Shown in pieces: positions 49,060 to 58,039 of a DNA stretch of 64,000 bases. The number at the start of each line of letters is the position of its first letter. Position 1 is the first letter of the stretch. The position numbers were made by a program, and so were the translations under genes. The notes under the pieces are model-generated. The model had not been told where the DNA came from, did no database searches, and saw nothing but the letters and a program-made list of their open reading frames with translations. This DNA comes from Phytohabitans suffuscus (lineage in GTDB: Bacteria > Actinomycetota > Actinomycetes > Mycobacteriales > Micromonosporaceae), in contig NZ_AP022871.1 of the NCBI RefSeq assembly GCF_011764565.1, forward strand, positions 9,238,320 through 9,302,319. Reading direction: 5' to 3'.

Positions 49060-49368
49060 CCTATCGGCCCGGCCGGCGGTGCCGCGCGGCGTCCCACAGG
49101 TTGACGCGCGTCGTTGGCGCGGGGGTCCGGGGCAGGCACTGTCCACAGTGGTAGCGAGCGGGGGGTGCGCGGCGTGGCCGGCGTGGGCTGCGCCTACGAT
49201 CAGCAGCGCACGTAAGCATGCGAGTGATGTTCCGGACAATTTTGACCAAAGTGGACTGTAGATCCAACTGGACGTGGTTTCTCGGCTACAATCCGCGATC
49301 CCCCTCCCAGGCAGCCCCTGAGCTTGGTAATCTGCCGCTCTCACGGCCGGGATCCAGGAGGTCTACCA

Positions 49369-50109
49369 GTGACTGACAGTGGGATGAGAGGTCGTGTGAA
49401 AGGACTACTCGGCGGGCCCACGCCCTTCGTCAACGACACCCTGGAGCCGATGGACGTGTCCCCGAACGACGCGAACGCCCAGCACCACGCCCTACAGGTG
49501 CTCACCCTCGCCCAGCGTACGGGCGAGGAGCACATCGCCAGCGCCCGGCGCGAGTCGGACCGTATCATCGCCGAGGCCCGCGCTCAGGCCGAGCAGGTGA
49601 TGCGCGACGCCCAGTCGCACGCCCAGGTCCTGCAGAAGGACGCGGAGAAGGCGCTCGCCGACGCGCACGCCTCGGCCGCCCAGATCACCGAGGCGGCGCA
49701 GGCCCACTCGGACGCCGCGCAGCGCGGCGCCGAGGACATGCTCTCCGACGCGCGCACCCGGGCCGACGAGCTGATCAAGGTCGCGCAGGCCAACGCCGAC
49801 GAGCTCAAGCACCAGGCCCACCAGCGGTACGAGGACGTGGTCGGCAGCCTGGCCAACAAGCGCGAGTCGCTGCAGCGGCAGATCGAGGCGCTGGAGCAGT
49901 TCGACCACGACTACCGGTCCCGGCTCACCTCGTTCATGCAGCACCAGCTCCGCTCGCTGTGGGTGGACGAGCCGCGGGTCGACAACGAGGCGATCGACGG
50001 CTTCGAGGAGTTCGACGAGGCGGACGACGCGCACCACCACCCGCAGGCGGCGCTCGAGGAGGCGACGGTCGCGGTCCCGACGCAGGGCAGCAAGACCGAC
50101 CTCTCATAA
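49369..50109 (+). CDS. DivIVA-like coiled-coil protein
   Basis: A 246-residue mostly helical protein. Residues about 40-190 form an uninterrupted Ala/Glu/Gln-rich coiled coil (RRESDRIIAEARAQAEQVMR, AEKALADAHASAAQITEA, TRADELIKVAQANADELK), with an acidic tail (EEFDEADDAHHHPQ). This matches actinobacterial DivIVA/Wag31-related cytoskeletal proteins of the tip-growth machinery, although the canonical N-terminal lipid-binding domain is not evident. GTG 49369 follows GGAGG; ATG 49384 is an alternative. Confidence 0.75.
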   Translation: MTDSGMRGRVKGLLGGPTPFVNDTLEPMDVSPNDANAQHHALQVLTLAQRTGEEHIASARRESDRIIAEARAQAEQVMRDAQSHAQVLQKDAEKALADAHASAAQITEAAQAHSDAAQRGAEDMLSDARTRADELIKVAQANADELKHQAHQRYEDVVGSLANKRESLQRQIEALEQFDHDYRSRLTSFMQHQLRSLWVDEPRVDNEAIDGFEEFDEADDAHHHPQAALEEATVAVPTQGSKTDLS

Positions 50110-50240
50110 CGGACCGCACCCTCGTAACAATCAGCCATACCGCCGTAACAATTCATGATCATCGGTGGTAACACGGCGGCCATTCACTCCACACGGTCAC
50201 GCGATCGGGACGATCGCGCGTATCGCGAGGAAGGAATGGC

Positions 50241-50501
50241 ATGGCTGCTCCCCCGCCTCCCACCGACGCCGAACTTGACGCCTATATCAAAATCCGTTAT
50301 GCCCTGATCGGCATCGACCTGTCCACCCTGCCGGAGAACGACCCGGCCGCCCCCATGGACCAGGCGCGCGTCATGTCGAACGCGCGCAGCACCATCCGCC
50401 AGGAGGTCCAGTACTCCGACTACGTGCCCGACCAGCAGGCGCACGCCGCCGTGCTCTACCCCGCCCCGTTCGCCGCGTGGACGGGAGAGTACAAGCCATG
50501 A
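50241..50501 (+). CDS. Small hypothetical protein upstream of amidase
   Basis: An 86-residue acidic protein (DAELDAYIKIRYALIGIDLS, SNARSTIRQEVQYSDYV, LYPAPFAAWTGEYKP). No signal peptide or membrane helix. The stop overlaps the amidase ATG (ATGA), and GAGGAAGGA precedes its own start. I do not recognise the family. Tight coupling to a Tat-exported enzyme suggests a chaperone, subunit or hitch-hiking partner. Confidence 0.75.
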   Translation: MAAPPPPTDAELDAYIKIRYALIGIDLSTLPENDPAAPMDQARVMSNARSTIRQEVQYSDYVPDQQAHAAVLYPAPFAAWTGEYKP

Positions 50502-52315
50502 CGCAGGACTCTGCTGGCCGGCTCGCTCCGCTCGCTTCAGTCCCGGACACTGGCCCAAATCAGACTGTCCGCTCCGCGCCCAGCCACGATTTGGGCCAGC
50601 CCCAGGACCCTGCCAGCCGGCTCGCTCCGCTCGCTTCGATCCCTGAGGCTGGCTCAAATCGGACTGTCCGCTCCGCGCCCAGCCACGATTTGGGCCAGCC
50701 TCAGGATCTGGCGATCGACCGCCGTTGGTTCTTGTCGCGGATGGCGGCCGTGTGGGCGGCCGCCGGTGCCGGCACCGTCCTCGGCGGCGGCCTGCTGGCC
50801 GGTCCGGCCGCCGCGCACGGCGGCGGAGGTGGCTCGGGCAACGTCTGGGAGACCGCGTACGCCAAGACGATCCGCCACGCGGCCCTCGACGACCCCACCG
50901 AGCTGACCGTCAGCGAGGCGGCCGCCGCCTTCCGCCGCCGGCTCCTGAGCCCCGTCGACCTGATGGAGGCGTATCTGGAGCGGCTCGGCACGTTCGACGA
51001 CGTCTACAAGGCGTTCCTGTGGCGCCCCACCGACGCGCAGCTGCTCGCCGCCGCGCGGCGGGTGCGGATCGACTCCCGGTCGACGCCGCTGGCCGGCATC
51101 GTTACCGCGGAGAAGGACAACTTCTACACCAAGGGCATCCCGACCACCGCGATGTCGCCGGTGTACGCGGACTTCGTGCCCGAGTACGACTCGACCGTCC
51201 ACGCGCGCATGAAGGCGGCCGGCGCCATCATGATGGGCAAGGCGGCGATGGGCCCGCTCGCCTCCGGCCGGGCGCGGCTCGCCGACGGCACGGCCACCAC
51301 CGTGAACGCGTGGACGCCGGACGACATCCGGTACAGCCCGAGCGGCTCCAGCGGCGGCACCGCCACCGCGGTCGCCGGTCGACTGTCCACATCGGGCACC
51401 GGTACGCAGACCGGCGGCTCGATCACCAGCCCGTCGCAGGCGCAGAACCTCACCGGCCTCAAGCCGACCTTCGGCCGGGCCTCGCTTTTCGGCATCGTGC
51501 CGCTCACGTTCACCCGCGACCACCCCGGCCCGCTCGCCCGGGACGCGATGGACGCGGCCATCATGCTCCAGTCGTTCGCCGGGCCGGACAAGAACGACCC
51601 GCGCACGCTGGGCATGCCGCCGGTGCCCAACCTGGTCAAGGCGGCCACGGTCTACACGTACCGGGGCAAGCCGAAGGTGCGCTGGTCCACCACGGTCGGC
51701 TACCCGGCTGACTTCCTGACCGGTGCCAACGCCGAGATCCTCCCCATGCGACAGTCGCTTTTGGACACACTGGCCAAGGTGGGCTGCCGGGTCAAGGAGA
51801 TCCCGTACCCGGCCGACTGGACCCTGCTCTCCGGGCTGTCCAGCACCGCCGGCGAGGCGACGAACATGTTCCTGCCGTTTCTGCGCAAGGACGTGAGCCT
51901 CTTCTCCGACCGGCTGCCGGGCTTCCTCAACGGGATGTTCCGCAGCTCCGACAACTACATGAAGATGCTCCAGGCCCGGTACCAGTTCCTGCGGCTGGTG
52001 CTGGACCAGATCTTCGACAAGTGCGACGTGTTCCTCACGGGTACGGTCTTCGACGGGATCGGCCTGCCGCTGATCGCGTTCCCGTACGGCATGGGCGTGG
52101 ACACCACCACGGGCCTGCCGGTGCCGCGCGGCACGACGCTGGGCGCGCCCCCGTTCGGTGAGGAGCGGCTGCTCGCCGTCATCGCCGCCTACCAGGCGGT
52201 GACCGAGCACCACCTGCGCCGTCCCCCGGACCCGACCGTCCGGGCGGCGGCCGCCCGTTCCTTCACCGCACCGTACAAGGTCCCGCCGGACTACGACGCG
52301 ACCGACGAGACCTGA
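50498..52315 (+). CDS. Tat-exported amidase signature family protein
   Basis: A 605-residue amidase. Ser-cisSer-Lys triad: Lys in GIVTAEKDNFYTKGIP, cis-Ser in RYSPSGSSGGTATAVA, nucleophile Ser in GTQTGGSITSPSQAQN. The export signal IDRRWFLSRMAAVWAAAGAG is a twin-arginine motif ending near PAAAHG, but it lies behind about 68 residues made of two copies of a 32-residue repeat (SAPSHDLGQPQD style). If the ATG at 50498 is right, the Tat signal is internal; a start just before LAIDRRWF would give a normal protein, but no ATG or GTG with ribosome site is there. Confidence 0.85.
   Translation: MTQDSAGRLAPLASVPDTGPNQTVRSAPSHDLGQPQDPASRLAPLASIPEAGSNRTVRSAPSHDLGQPQDLAIDRRWFLSRMAAVWAAAGAGTVLGGGLLAGPAAAHGGGGGSGNVWETAYAKTIRHAALDDPTELTVSEAAAAFRRRLLSPVDLMEAYLERLGTFDDVYKAFLWRPTDAQLLAAARRVRIDSRSTPLAGIVTAEKDNFYTKGIPTTAMSPVYADFVPEYDSTVHARMKAAGAIMMGKAAMGPLASGRARLADGTATTVNAWTPDDIRYSPSGSSGGTATAVAGRLSTSGTGTQTGGSITSPSQAQNLTGLKPTFGRASLFGIVPLTFTRDHPGPLARDAMDAAIMLQSFAGPDKNDPRTLGMPPVPNLVKAATVYTYRGKPKVRWSTTVGYPADFLTGANAEILPMRQSLLDTLAKVGCRVKEIPYPADWTLLSGLSSTAGEATNMFLPFLRKDVSLFSDRLPGFLNGMFRSSDNYMKMLQARYQFLRLVLDQIFDKCDVFLTGTVFDGIGLPLIAFPYGMGVDTTTGLPVPRGTTLGAPPFGEERLLAVIAAYQAVTEHHLRRPPDPTVRAAAARSFTAPYKVPPDYDATDET
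50513..50704 (+). repeat. 96-bp direct repeat with internal palindrome, in frame in amidase gene
   Basis: Two copies, offset exactly 96 bases. Each contains CTGGCCCAAATC facing GATTTGGGCCAG (perfect 12-base arms in copy 1, one mismatch in copy 2) plus GGCTCGCTCCGCTCGCTTC. Length divisible by three keeps the frame. Confidence 0.85.
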
Positions 52316-52489
52316 TCCGCGGCACCCACGGCGGTCGCGTCGCCCACCCCGGGCGGTGCGACCGCCGCGCCGAGTGCCGAGCTGGCCGACGCGACCGGCA
52401 GGAGCGGGCGGGTGACCTCTGGGACGCGGGCCCGGTCCCGCCCCGTGCGGATGGCAGCTTTATGCGGATTTGTCCGCCTGTCGCGTGCC

Positions 52490-52556
52490 CGAGGGGATCG
52501 GTTCCGGCTGATTGTGGACCCGAGCTGCCCGACGAGGGCAACCGCCGCCCACGACC
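52490..52556 (-). repeat. Module C dispersed repeat, inverted
   Basis: GAGGGGATCGGTTCCGGCTG then ATTGTGGACC and CGCCCACGACC. Confidence 0.65.
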
Positions 52557-53005
52557 CGCTGACCGATGACGGCAAACCAGGCGATTTCGGCGGCGGACGC
52601 CGACTGTGCGCGCGGCTCCTCGCCGCGATCGTGGTAGGGAGACCGCACCGACAGGTGGTTACCTAAGATAGGCCCGTGACCTGCCGAAATGCCGGTCTGG
52701 AGAGTCTTCGGGATGGTGATCTGTGTAGATCGCGCAGCGTCCGCGTGTCTGGGGTTGACCCGAGACGGGTTTCGCTGGTCGCGGCCGGATCCGTTTGGTG
52801 TCGCACTGGCTGTTGGTGATCGTTCGCCCAGAATCCGCGTCCTGGCCGGTGTGTCATGTGCCGACCGCCCCCTCCTTTTTCGTGATCGAGGCCCCGTGAC
52901 CCCGATCCCGAAGGTTCTGTAGCGGGGTTTCGGGTTGGGTGGCATGAGCAGATCGCAGTGTCCGCCGGTCGCGGTCGGATCCGCTGGTCGCGGCGCGATC
53001 CCAGT

Positions 53006-53055
53006 AGATCGTGGTATGAAACCGCCCTCATAGGGGCCATTCCATACCACGATCT
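53006..53055. repeat. Module B palindromic repeat
   Basis: AGATCGTGGTATGAAACCGC facing CATTCCATACCACGATCT around a CCTCATAGGGG centre. Confidence 0.82.
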
Positions 53056-53169
53056 GCCGAAACTGCCTGCGCGTGGACCATGAACCCTGGTCCCGGACCC
53101 CGAGCCAGCGAACAAACCGTCAGAAAGCGGCCATCCGCAAAGACCATCGTGGACAGACCCGACAACCCT

Positions 53170-53297
53170 GACCCCGAAAGCTCGATAGAGACGAGAGACC
53201 TTCCGGGGCTGGGGTCGCGGACCTGTCCACGCGCCGGCTGGTCCGGCCGCCTTCAACCCCGGATCTGGAAGTGAGCTGCCGCGATGTCCGCGGTAGC
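53170..53297 (+). repeat. Module D with truncated module A
   Basis: CCCCGAAAGCTCGATAGAGA, AGACCTTCCGGGG, TTCAACCCCGGATCTGGAAG, then TGAGCTGCCGCGATGTCC; module A breaks off after about 27 bases. Confidence 0.7.
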
Positions 53298-53369
53298 CGG
53301 AAATTCCGCCTCTTTCAGCGACGCCGGCGTCCGCATCAGCCCGGCCAGCCGCGCCGGCGGGCGCGGAGG

Positions 53370-53870
53370 TCAGCGGCGCCGGCGGGCGCGGAGGTCGGCC
53401 AGGTCGACGAGGGGTGCGCACTCGCAGGTGATCTGCTGGAGCGTGTCCCAGAGCGCGTCGAACCGCGCCTCGCCGACCCGGTCCCGCCACGCCTCCAGCA
53501 CGCCGGCGATGGCCGTGTGGACGTCCCGCTCCAGGGCCAGGCCGGCCGGCGTGAGGTGCAGCGGGCGGGCGCGGGTGTCGCCCGGGTCGGGGCCGCGGCG
53601 CAGGTAGCCGTGCCGCTCCAGGTGGGTGACCAGCTCGTGCATGGACTGCTTGGTCATGCCCGCGTGGGCGGCCAGCTCCGCGGCGGTCGAGCCCTCGATG
53701 CCGTCGAACCGGAAGATCAGCAGGTGGGACCGCCGCAGCTCGGGATGGGCCGGGGCGACGTCGGCGAGCACGGCGTCGAGGGCCTGGTCGAGGGCGACGC
53801 GGAGCAGCCCCAGCCGGCGGCCGGTGGGCGGCACGGCCCCGTCGCCCCCGGCGGCTAACTCGGTGGACAT
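53370..53870 (-). CDS. MarR family transcriptional regulator
   Basis: A 166-residue winged-helix regulator: STAAELAAHAGMTKQSMHEL, VTHLERHGYLRRGPDPGDTRAR and LTPAGLALERDV. ATG 53870. It is divergent from the phosphoketolase gene and shares with it a dyad at 53874-53915, so it probably controls that gene and itself; the ligand is unknown. The C-terminus ends RARRRR beside a short GGCGCCGGCGGGCGCGGAGGTC direct repeat. Confidence 0.87.
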   Translation of the reverse strand: MSTELAAGGDGAVPPTGRRLGLLRVALDQALDAVLADVAPAHPELRRSHLLIFRFDGIEGSTAAELAAHAGMTKQSMHELVTHLERHGYLRRGPDPGDTRARPLHLTPAGLALERDVHTAIAGVLEAWRDRVGEARFDALWDTLQQITCECAPLVDLADLRARRRR

Positions 53871-53873
53871 GAT

Positions 53874-53915
53874 AGTCAGGTTACCTTACCTTCCCGTGCC
53901 GGGGAAACCTGACCT
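53874..53915. promoter_or_regulatory. Likely MarR operator
   Basis: AGTCAGGTTACC (53874) faces GGAAACCTGACCT (53903) in the divergent promoter; the arms pair over most of GGTCAGGTT/AACCTGACC. It lies four bases from the MarR start and some 46 bases before the phosphoketolase start. Confidence 0.55.
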
Positions 53916-53960
53916 GGGCGCCGGTGCATGAGCCGCCCGGCCGGGGGTAGCCGTGCGGGC

Positions 53961-56351
53961 ATGGAGACCAGGCTGGAGCCGGCGGCCCCGCTCACCGGCA
54001 CCGAGGTGGCGCGGTTGGACGCGTACTGGCGCGCGGCGAACTACCTCACCGTCGGCCAGATCTACCTGCTCGACAACCCACTGCTACGCGAACCACTACG
54101 CCCCGAACACATCAAACCCCGCCTCCTCGGCCACTGGGGCACCAGCCCCGGACTCAACCTGCTCTACACCCACCTCAACCGGGTCATCAAGGCGCGCGAC
54201 CTCAACACCATCTTCATCGCCGGCCCGGGTCACGGCGGCCCGGCGATCGTGGCGAACACCTGGCTCGAAGGCACTTACAGCGAGCTCCATCCGTCCGTCT
54301 CCCGCGACGAGGCCGGCATGGCACGGCTGTTCCGCCAGTTCTCCTTCCCCGGCGGCATCCCCAGCCACGTGGCGCCGGAGGTGCCGGGGTCGATCCACGA
54401 GGGCGGCGAACTCGGCTACTCCCTCATGCACGCCTACGGCGCCGCCTTCGACAACCCCGACCTCCTCGTCGCCTGCGTCATCGGCGACGGCGAAGCCGAA
54501 ACCGGCCCACTAGCCACCAGCTGGCTCTCCAACGTCTTCCTCAACCCCGCCCGCGACGGCGCCGTGCTACCCATCCTCCACCTCAACGGATACAAGATCG
54601 CCAACCCGACGATCCTGGACCGTATCTCCCGCGGCGACCTGCTGGCCCTGATGCGCGGCAACGGCTACCAGCCCTACCTGGTCGAAGGCGACGACCCCGC
54701 CACCGTCCACCAGCTGCTGGCCACCGCCCTGGACCGCGCCCTGGACGACATCGCCGGCATCCAGCGGCACGCCAGGACCACCGGCGACAGCACCCGGCCC
54801 CGCTGGCCGATGGTCGTCCTGCGCACCCCGAAGGGCTGGACCGGCCCGCGGGTCGTCGACGGCACGCGGGTGGAGGGCACCTTCCACGCCCACCAGGTGC
54901 CGCTCGGCGGGGTACGCCGCAACGCCGAGCACCTGAGGATGCTGGAGCGGTGGCTGCGCTCGTACCAGCCGGAGGAGCTCTTCGACGCCACCGGCGCCCC
55001 GGTCGACGACCTGGCCGCGCTGCCGCCCAGGGGCGACCGGCGGATGAGCGCCAACCCGCACGCCAACGGCGGCAAGCTGCTGCGTGACCTGGTCCTGCCC
55101 GACTACCGGACGTACGGCATCGAGATGGTACGGCCGGGCCAGCCGGCGGCCGAGGCGACCCGGGTGCTGGGCCACTGGCTGCGCGACGTGGTCCGGGCCA
55201 ACCCGGACCGGTTCCGGCTCTTCGGCCCGGACGAGGTGCTGTCGAACCGGCTGGACGACACGTTCGAGGTCACCGACCGGGCGTTCCTCGCCGCGCGCGA
55301 GCCTGGCGACGAGCACCTGGGCGCGGACGGGCAGGTCGTGGAGGTGCTGTCGGAGCACCTGTGCCAGGGCTGGCTGGAAGGCTACCTACTCACCGGCCGC
55401 CACGGCATCTTCACCAGCTACGAAGCCTTCATCCACATCGTCGACGCCATGCTCAACCAGCACGCCAAATGGCTCAAGGTCACCCGCACCATCCCCTGGC
55501 GCCGCCCCATCGCCTCACTCAACTACCTACTCTCCTCACACGTCTGGCGACAGGACCACAACGGCTTCTCCCACCAGGACCCCGGCTTCATCGACCACGT
55601 CGTCAACAAAAAAGCCGAAGTCGTCCGCGTCTACCTCCCACCAGACGCCAACACCCTACTGTCCACCATGGACCACTGCCTGCGCAGCCGCCACTACATC
55701 AACGTCGTCATCGCCGGCAAGCAGCCCGGCCCGACGTGGCTGACGATGGAGGAGGCGGCGCTGCACTGCCGGCGGGGCCTGGGCATCTGGGACTGGGCCA
55801 GCACCGACGAGGGCGTCGCGCCGGACGTGGTGCTGGCCTGCGCCGGCGACGTGCCCACATTGGAGACGCTCGCCGCCGCCGACCTGCTCCACCGCCACCT
55901 GCCGGGGCTCAAGGTGCGCGTGGTCAACGTGGTCGACCTGATGCGCCTGCAACCGGAGAGCGAGCACCCGCACGGCCTGCCGGACACCCAGTTCGACACC
56001 ATCTTCACCACCGACAAGCCGGTCATCTTCGCCTACCACGGCTACCCGGCGCTCATCCACCGCCTCACCTACCGGCGCACCAACCACGAAAACCTGCACG
56101 TGCGCGGGTACAAGGAGGAGGGCACCACCACGACACCGTTCGACATGGTGATGCTCAACGACCTCGACCGGTACTACCTGGTGATCGACGTGATCGACCG
56201 GGTGCCCAGCCTGCGGACCCGGGCCGCCCACCTGCGCCAGGCGATGGTCGACGCCCGGCAGCGCTGCCGCGACCACACCCGCCGGTACGGCGAGGACGCC
56301 CCCGAGATCACCGGCTGGCAGTGGGACCCGGAGGCGGCGACGCACCTCTGA
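53961..56351 (+). CDS. xfp: Phosphoketolase (xylulose-5-P/fructose-6-P)
   Basis: TPP enzyme splitting xylulose 5-phosphate (and often fructose 6-phosphate) with phosphate into acetyl phosphate plus a sugar phosphate. About 796 residues, normal for the family. Motifs: DAYWRAANYLTVGQIYLLDN, GHWGTSPGLNLLYTHLNR, AGPGHGGPAIVANTWLEGTY, TPP-binding VIGDGEAETGPLATSWLSN with HLNGYKIANPTI, and HGIFTSYEAFIHIVDAM. I prefer ATG 53961; ATG 53928 would add 11 residues. Three internal stretches (about 54065-54185, 54410-54600, 55376-55700) use A-ending codons unlike the rest. Confidence 0.93.
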   Translation: METRLEPAAPLTGTEVARLDAYWRAANYLTVGQIYLLDNPLLREPLRPEHIKPRLLGHWGTSPGLNLLYTHLNRVIKARDLNTIFIAGPGHGGPAIVANTWLEGTYSELHPSVSRDEAGMARLFRQFSFPGGIPSHVAPEVPGSIHEGGELGYSLMHAYGAAFDNPDLLVACVIGDGEAETGPLATSWLSNVFLNPARDGAVLPILHLNGYKIANPTILDRISRGDLLALMRGNGYQPYLVEGDDPATVHQLLATALDRALDDIAGIQRHARTTGDSTRPRWPMVVLRTPKGWTGPRVVDGTRVEGTFHAHQVPLGGVRRNAEHLRMLERWLRSYQPEELFDATGAPVDDLAALPPRGDRRMSANPHANGGKLLRDLVLPDYRTYGIEMVRPGQPAAEATRVLGHWLRDVVRANPDRFRLFGPDEVLSNRLDDTFEVTDRAFLAAREPGDEHLGADGQVVEVLSEHLCQGWLEGYLLTGRHGIFTSYEAFIHIVDAMLNQHAKWLKVTRTIPWRRPIASLNYLLSSHVWRQDHNGFSHQDPGFIDHVVNKKAEVVRVYLPPDANTLLSTMDHCLRSRHYINVVIAGKQPGPTWLTMEEAALHCRRGLGIWDWASTDEGVAPDVVLACAGDVPTLETLAAADLLHRHLPGLKVRVVNVVDLMRLQPESEHPHGLPDTQFDTIFTTDKPVIFAYHGYPALIHRLTYRRTNHENLHVRGYKEEGTTTTPFDMVMLNDLDRYYLVIDVIDRVPSLRTRAAHLRQAMVDARQRCRDHTRRYGEDAPEITGWQWDPEAATHL

Positions 56352-56485
56352 CCGCGCTGGCCCCGGGCCTGCGACACGTGCCACACCCATGCGTCACCAT
56401 TTGCCGGAATAATGATCTTCGAAGTACGAATACCGACAGGAAAACGGGCAGGTGGGGGTTTCGCGCCCCTGCTAGTGTCCCCGCC

Positions 56486-57342
56486 GTGACCCAGCCCCCT
56501 CCGCACGGATACCCACCGCCCGCGCCCTACCCGACGTCCGGGGCGCCGCAGCAGACCGACCCCTGGGGCCAGCCGCAGCAGACCGCGTGGGGCCAGCCCC
56601 AGGACCAGTGGGGCCAGCAGCCGCCAGCGCAGTGGGGGCAGCCGGCGGGCCAGTGGGGCAGCCGGCGGGCCAGTGGGGGCAGCAGCCGCCCGGTCAGTGG
56701 GGCCAGCAGCCGCCCCCGCCCTACCCGCCGCCGGGCCAGGGCGGCACCAACGGGTTCGCGATCGCGTCGCTCATCTTCGGCCTGCTCGGCGGCGTCCTGC
56801 TGAGCGTCATCTTCGGGTTCGTGGCGCTGTCCCAGATCAAGCGCCGCGGCCAGGGCGGCAGGGGTCTGGCGATCGCCGGCCTCTCCCTGTCCGGGGCGTG
56901 GGTGGTCGGCATCGTGGCGATCGCGGTCATCGCCGCCCTCACCTCCAGCACCGGCACCGACGGCCCGACGACGTCGCTCGCCGACAGCGGCGACGTCAAG
57001 GTGCAGCAGCTCGCGCCCGGCCAGTGCCTCAACGGCCTGGAGGAGAGCAGCGCGATCCGCGACCTGCCGGTCGTACCGTGCGCCCAGCCGCACGAGGGCG
57101 AGGTCTTCGCGGTCTTCGAGCTGCCCGACGGCGACTACCCCGGCGACCAGGAGGTGGCCAGGCTCGCCGAGGACGGCTGCGTCGACCGGCTGGAGACGCA
57201 CGCGCCGAAGGCCGCCGACGACCCCGACGTCACGATCTACTTCCTGCACCCGACGCGCAGCTCGTGGCGCCTCGGCGACCAGGGCGTCGCGTGCGTCGCG
57301 ATGTCCGGCACCGGCAAGGTGACCGGGTCCATCCAGGACTGA
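56486..57342 (+). pseudogene. DUF4190 / septum formation-type membrane protein (frameshifted)
   Basis: GTG 56486 starts a Gln/Pro/Trp-rich cytoplasmic region (PQQTDPWGQPQQTAWGQPQ) with repeated PAQWGQPAGQWGQ units. The frame slips in the GGGG run at 56655-56658; one added G gives QWGQQPPGQWGQQPPPPYPP and then two membrane helices with the DUF4190 pattern (FAIASLIFGLLGGVLLSVIF, FVALSQIKRRGQGGRGLAIA). The extracytoplasmic end (LAPGQCLNGLEESSAIRD, VVPCAQPHEGEVFAVFEL) matches the septum-formation domain. With the base restored it is exactly 286 codons. Probably a sequencing error. Confidence 0.82.
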
Positions 57343-57529
57343 CCGCCGGCTCAGCTCCAGCCAGCCAGCCGGACCGCCCGCGCGCGCCGAGCCGGCGCGG
57401 CACCCCGCCCGGAGCGGACCGGCGACACGGCGGGCGCCGGTGCGGCGGGTTGCGGCCGGGCGGGGCGGCCGGCCACACGGCGGTGCGGCGGGTTGCGGCC
57501 GGGCGGCGGCGGGCGGAAGACTGCCAGCC

Positions 57530-58039
57530 ATGAGCCTGCCGTTCCCGTCGCCGAGCGATCCCGCCGCCGGGCGCACCGAGGTCTTCCTGCGCTACCTCGA
57601 CTTCTTCCGCGAGTCCATTGTGGAGAAGGTGGCCACGCTGCCGGAGCCCGAGCTGCGCGCCAGCCGGCTTTCCAGCGGGTGGACGCCGCTGGAGATGCTC
57701 AAGCACCTGCGATACGTGGAGCTGCGCTGGATCGAGTGGGGCTTCCAGGGCCGCGACGTCCCCGCACCGTGGGGCGACCGCCGCGACGACCGCTGGTACG
57801 TGGCGCCGGACGAGACGCTCGGCAGCCTGGTGGCCGACCTGCGTGCCCAGGGCGCGCACACCCGGGCGGTGGTCGAGGCCGCCGACCTGGAGACGGTCGG
57901 CCCGCCCGGCCCGCGCTGGGAGGGCGCCGAGCCGCCGACCCTGGAGCGCATCCTGTTCCACCTGGTCCAGGAGTACGCCCGGCACACCGGACACGTCGAT
58001 GTCGTCGTCGAGCTGGCCGGCGGGTCGGTCGGCGAGTGA
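57530..58039 (+). CDS. DinB family protein 2 (DUF664 type)
   Basis: A 169-residue DinB-fold protein: FLRYLDFFRESIVEKVATLP, SGWTPLEMLKHLRYVELRWI and ERILFHLVQEYARHTGHVDV, giving the three His positions of the metal site. ATG 57530. The stop overlaps the start of the endonuclease V-like gene (GTGA). Only distantly similar to the 48541 protein. Confidence 0.87.
   Translation: MSLPFPSPSDPAAGRTEVFLRYLDFFRESIVEKVATLPEPELRASRLSSGWTPLEMLKHLRYVELRWIEWGFQGRDVPAPWGDRRDDRWYVAPDETLGSLVADLRAQGAHTRAVVEAADLETVGPPGPRWEGAEPPTLERILFHLVQEYARHTGHVDVVVELAGGSVGE

Larger units (their letters stand above)
52316..53369. other. Repeat desert between amidase and MarR genes
   Basis: About 1 kb with no gene: inverted module C (52490-52556), the spacer word GGCAAACCAGGCGATTTCGG, a half module B (52628-52640), a module B palindrome (53006-53055) and a D plus truncated A composite (53170-53297). 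Confidence 0.7.
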
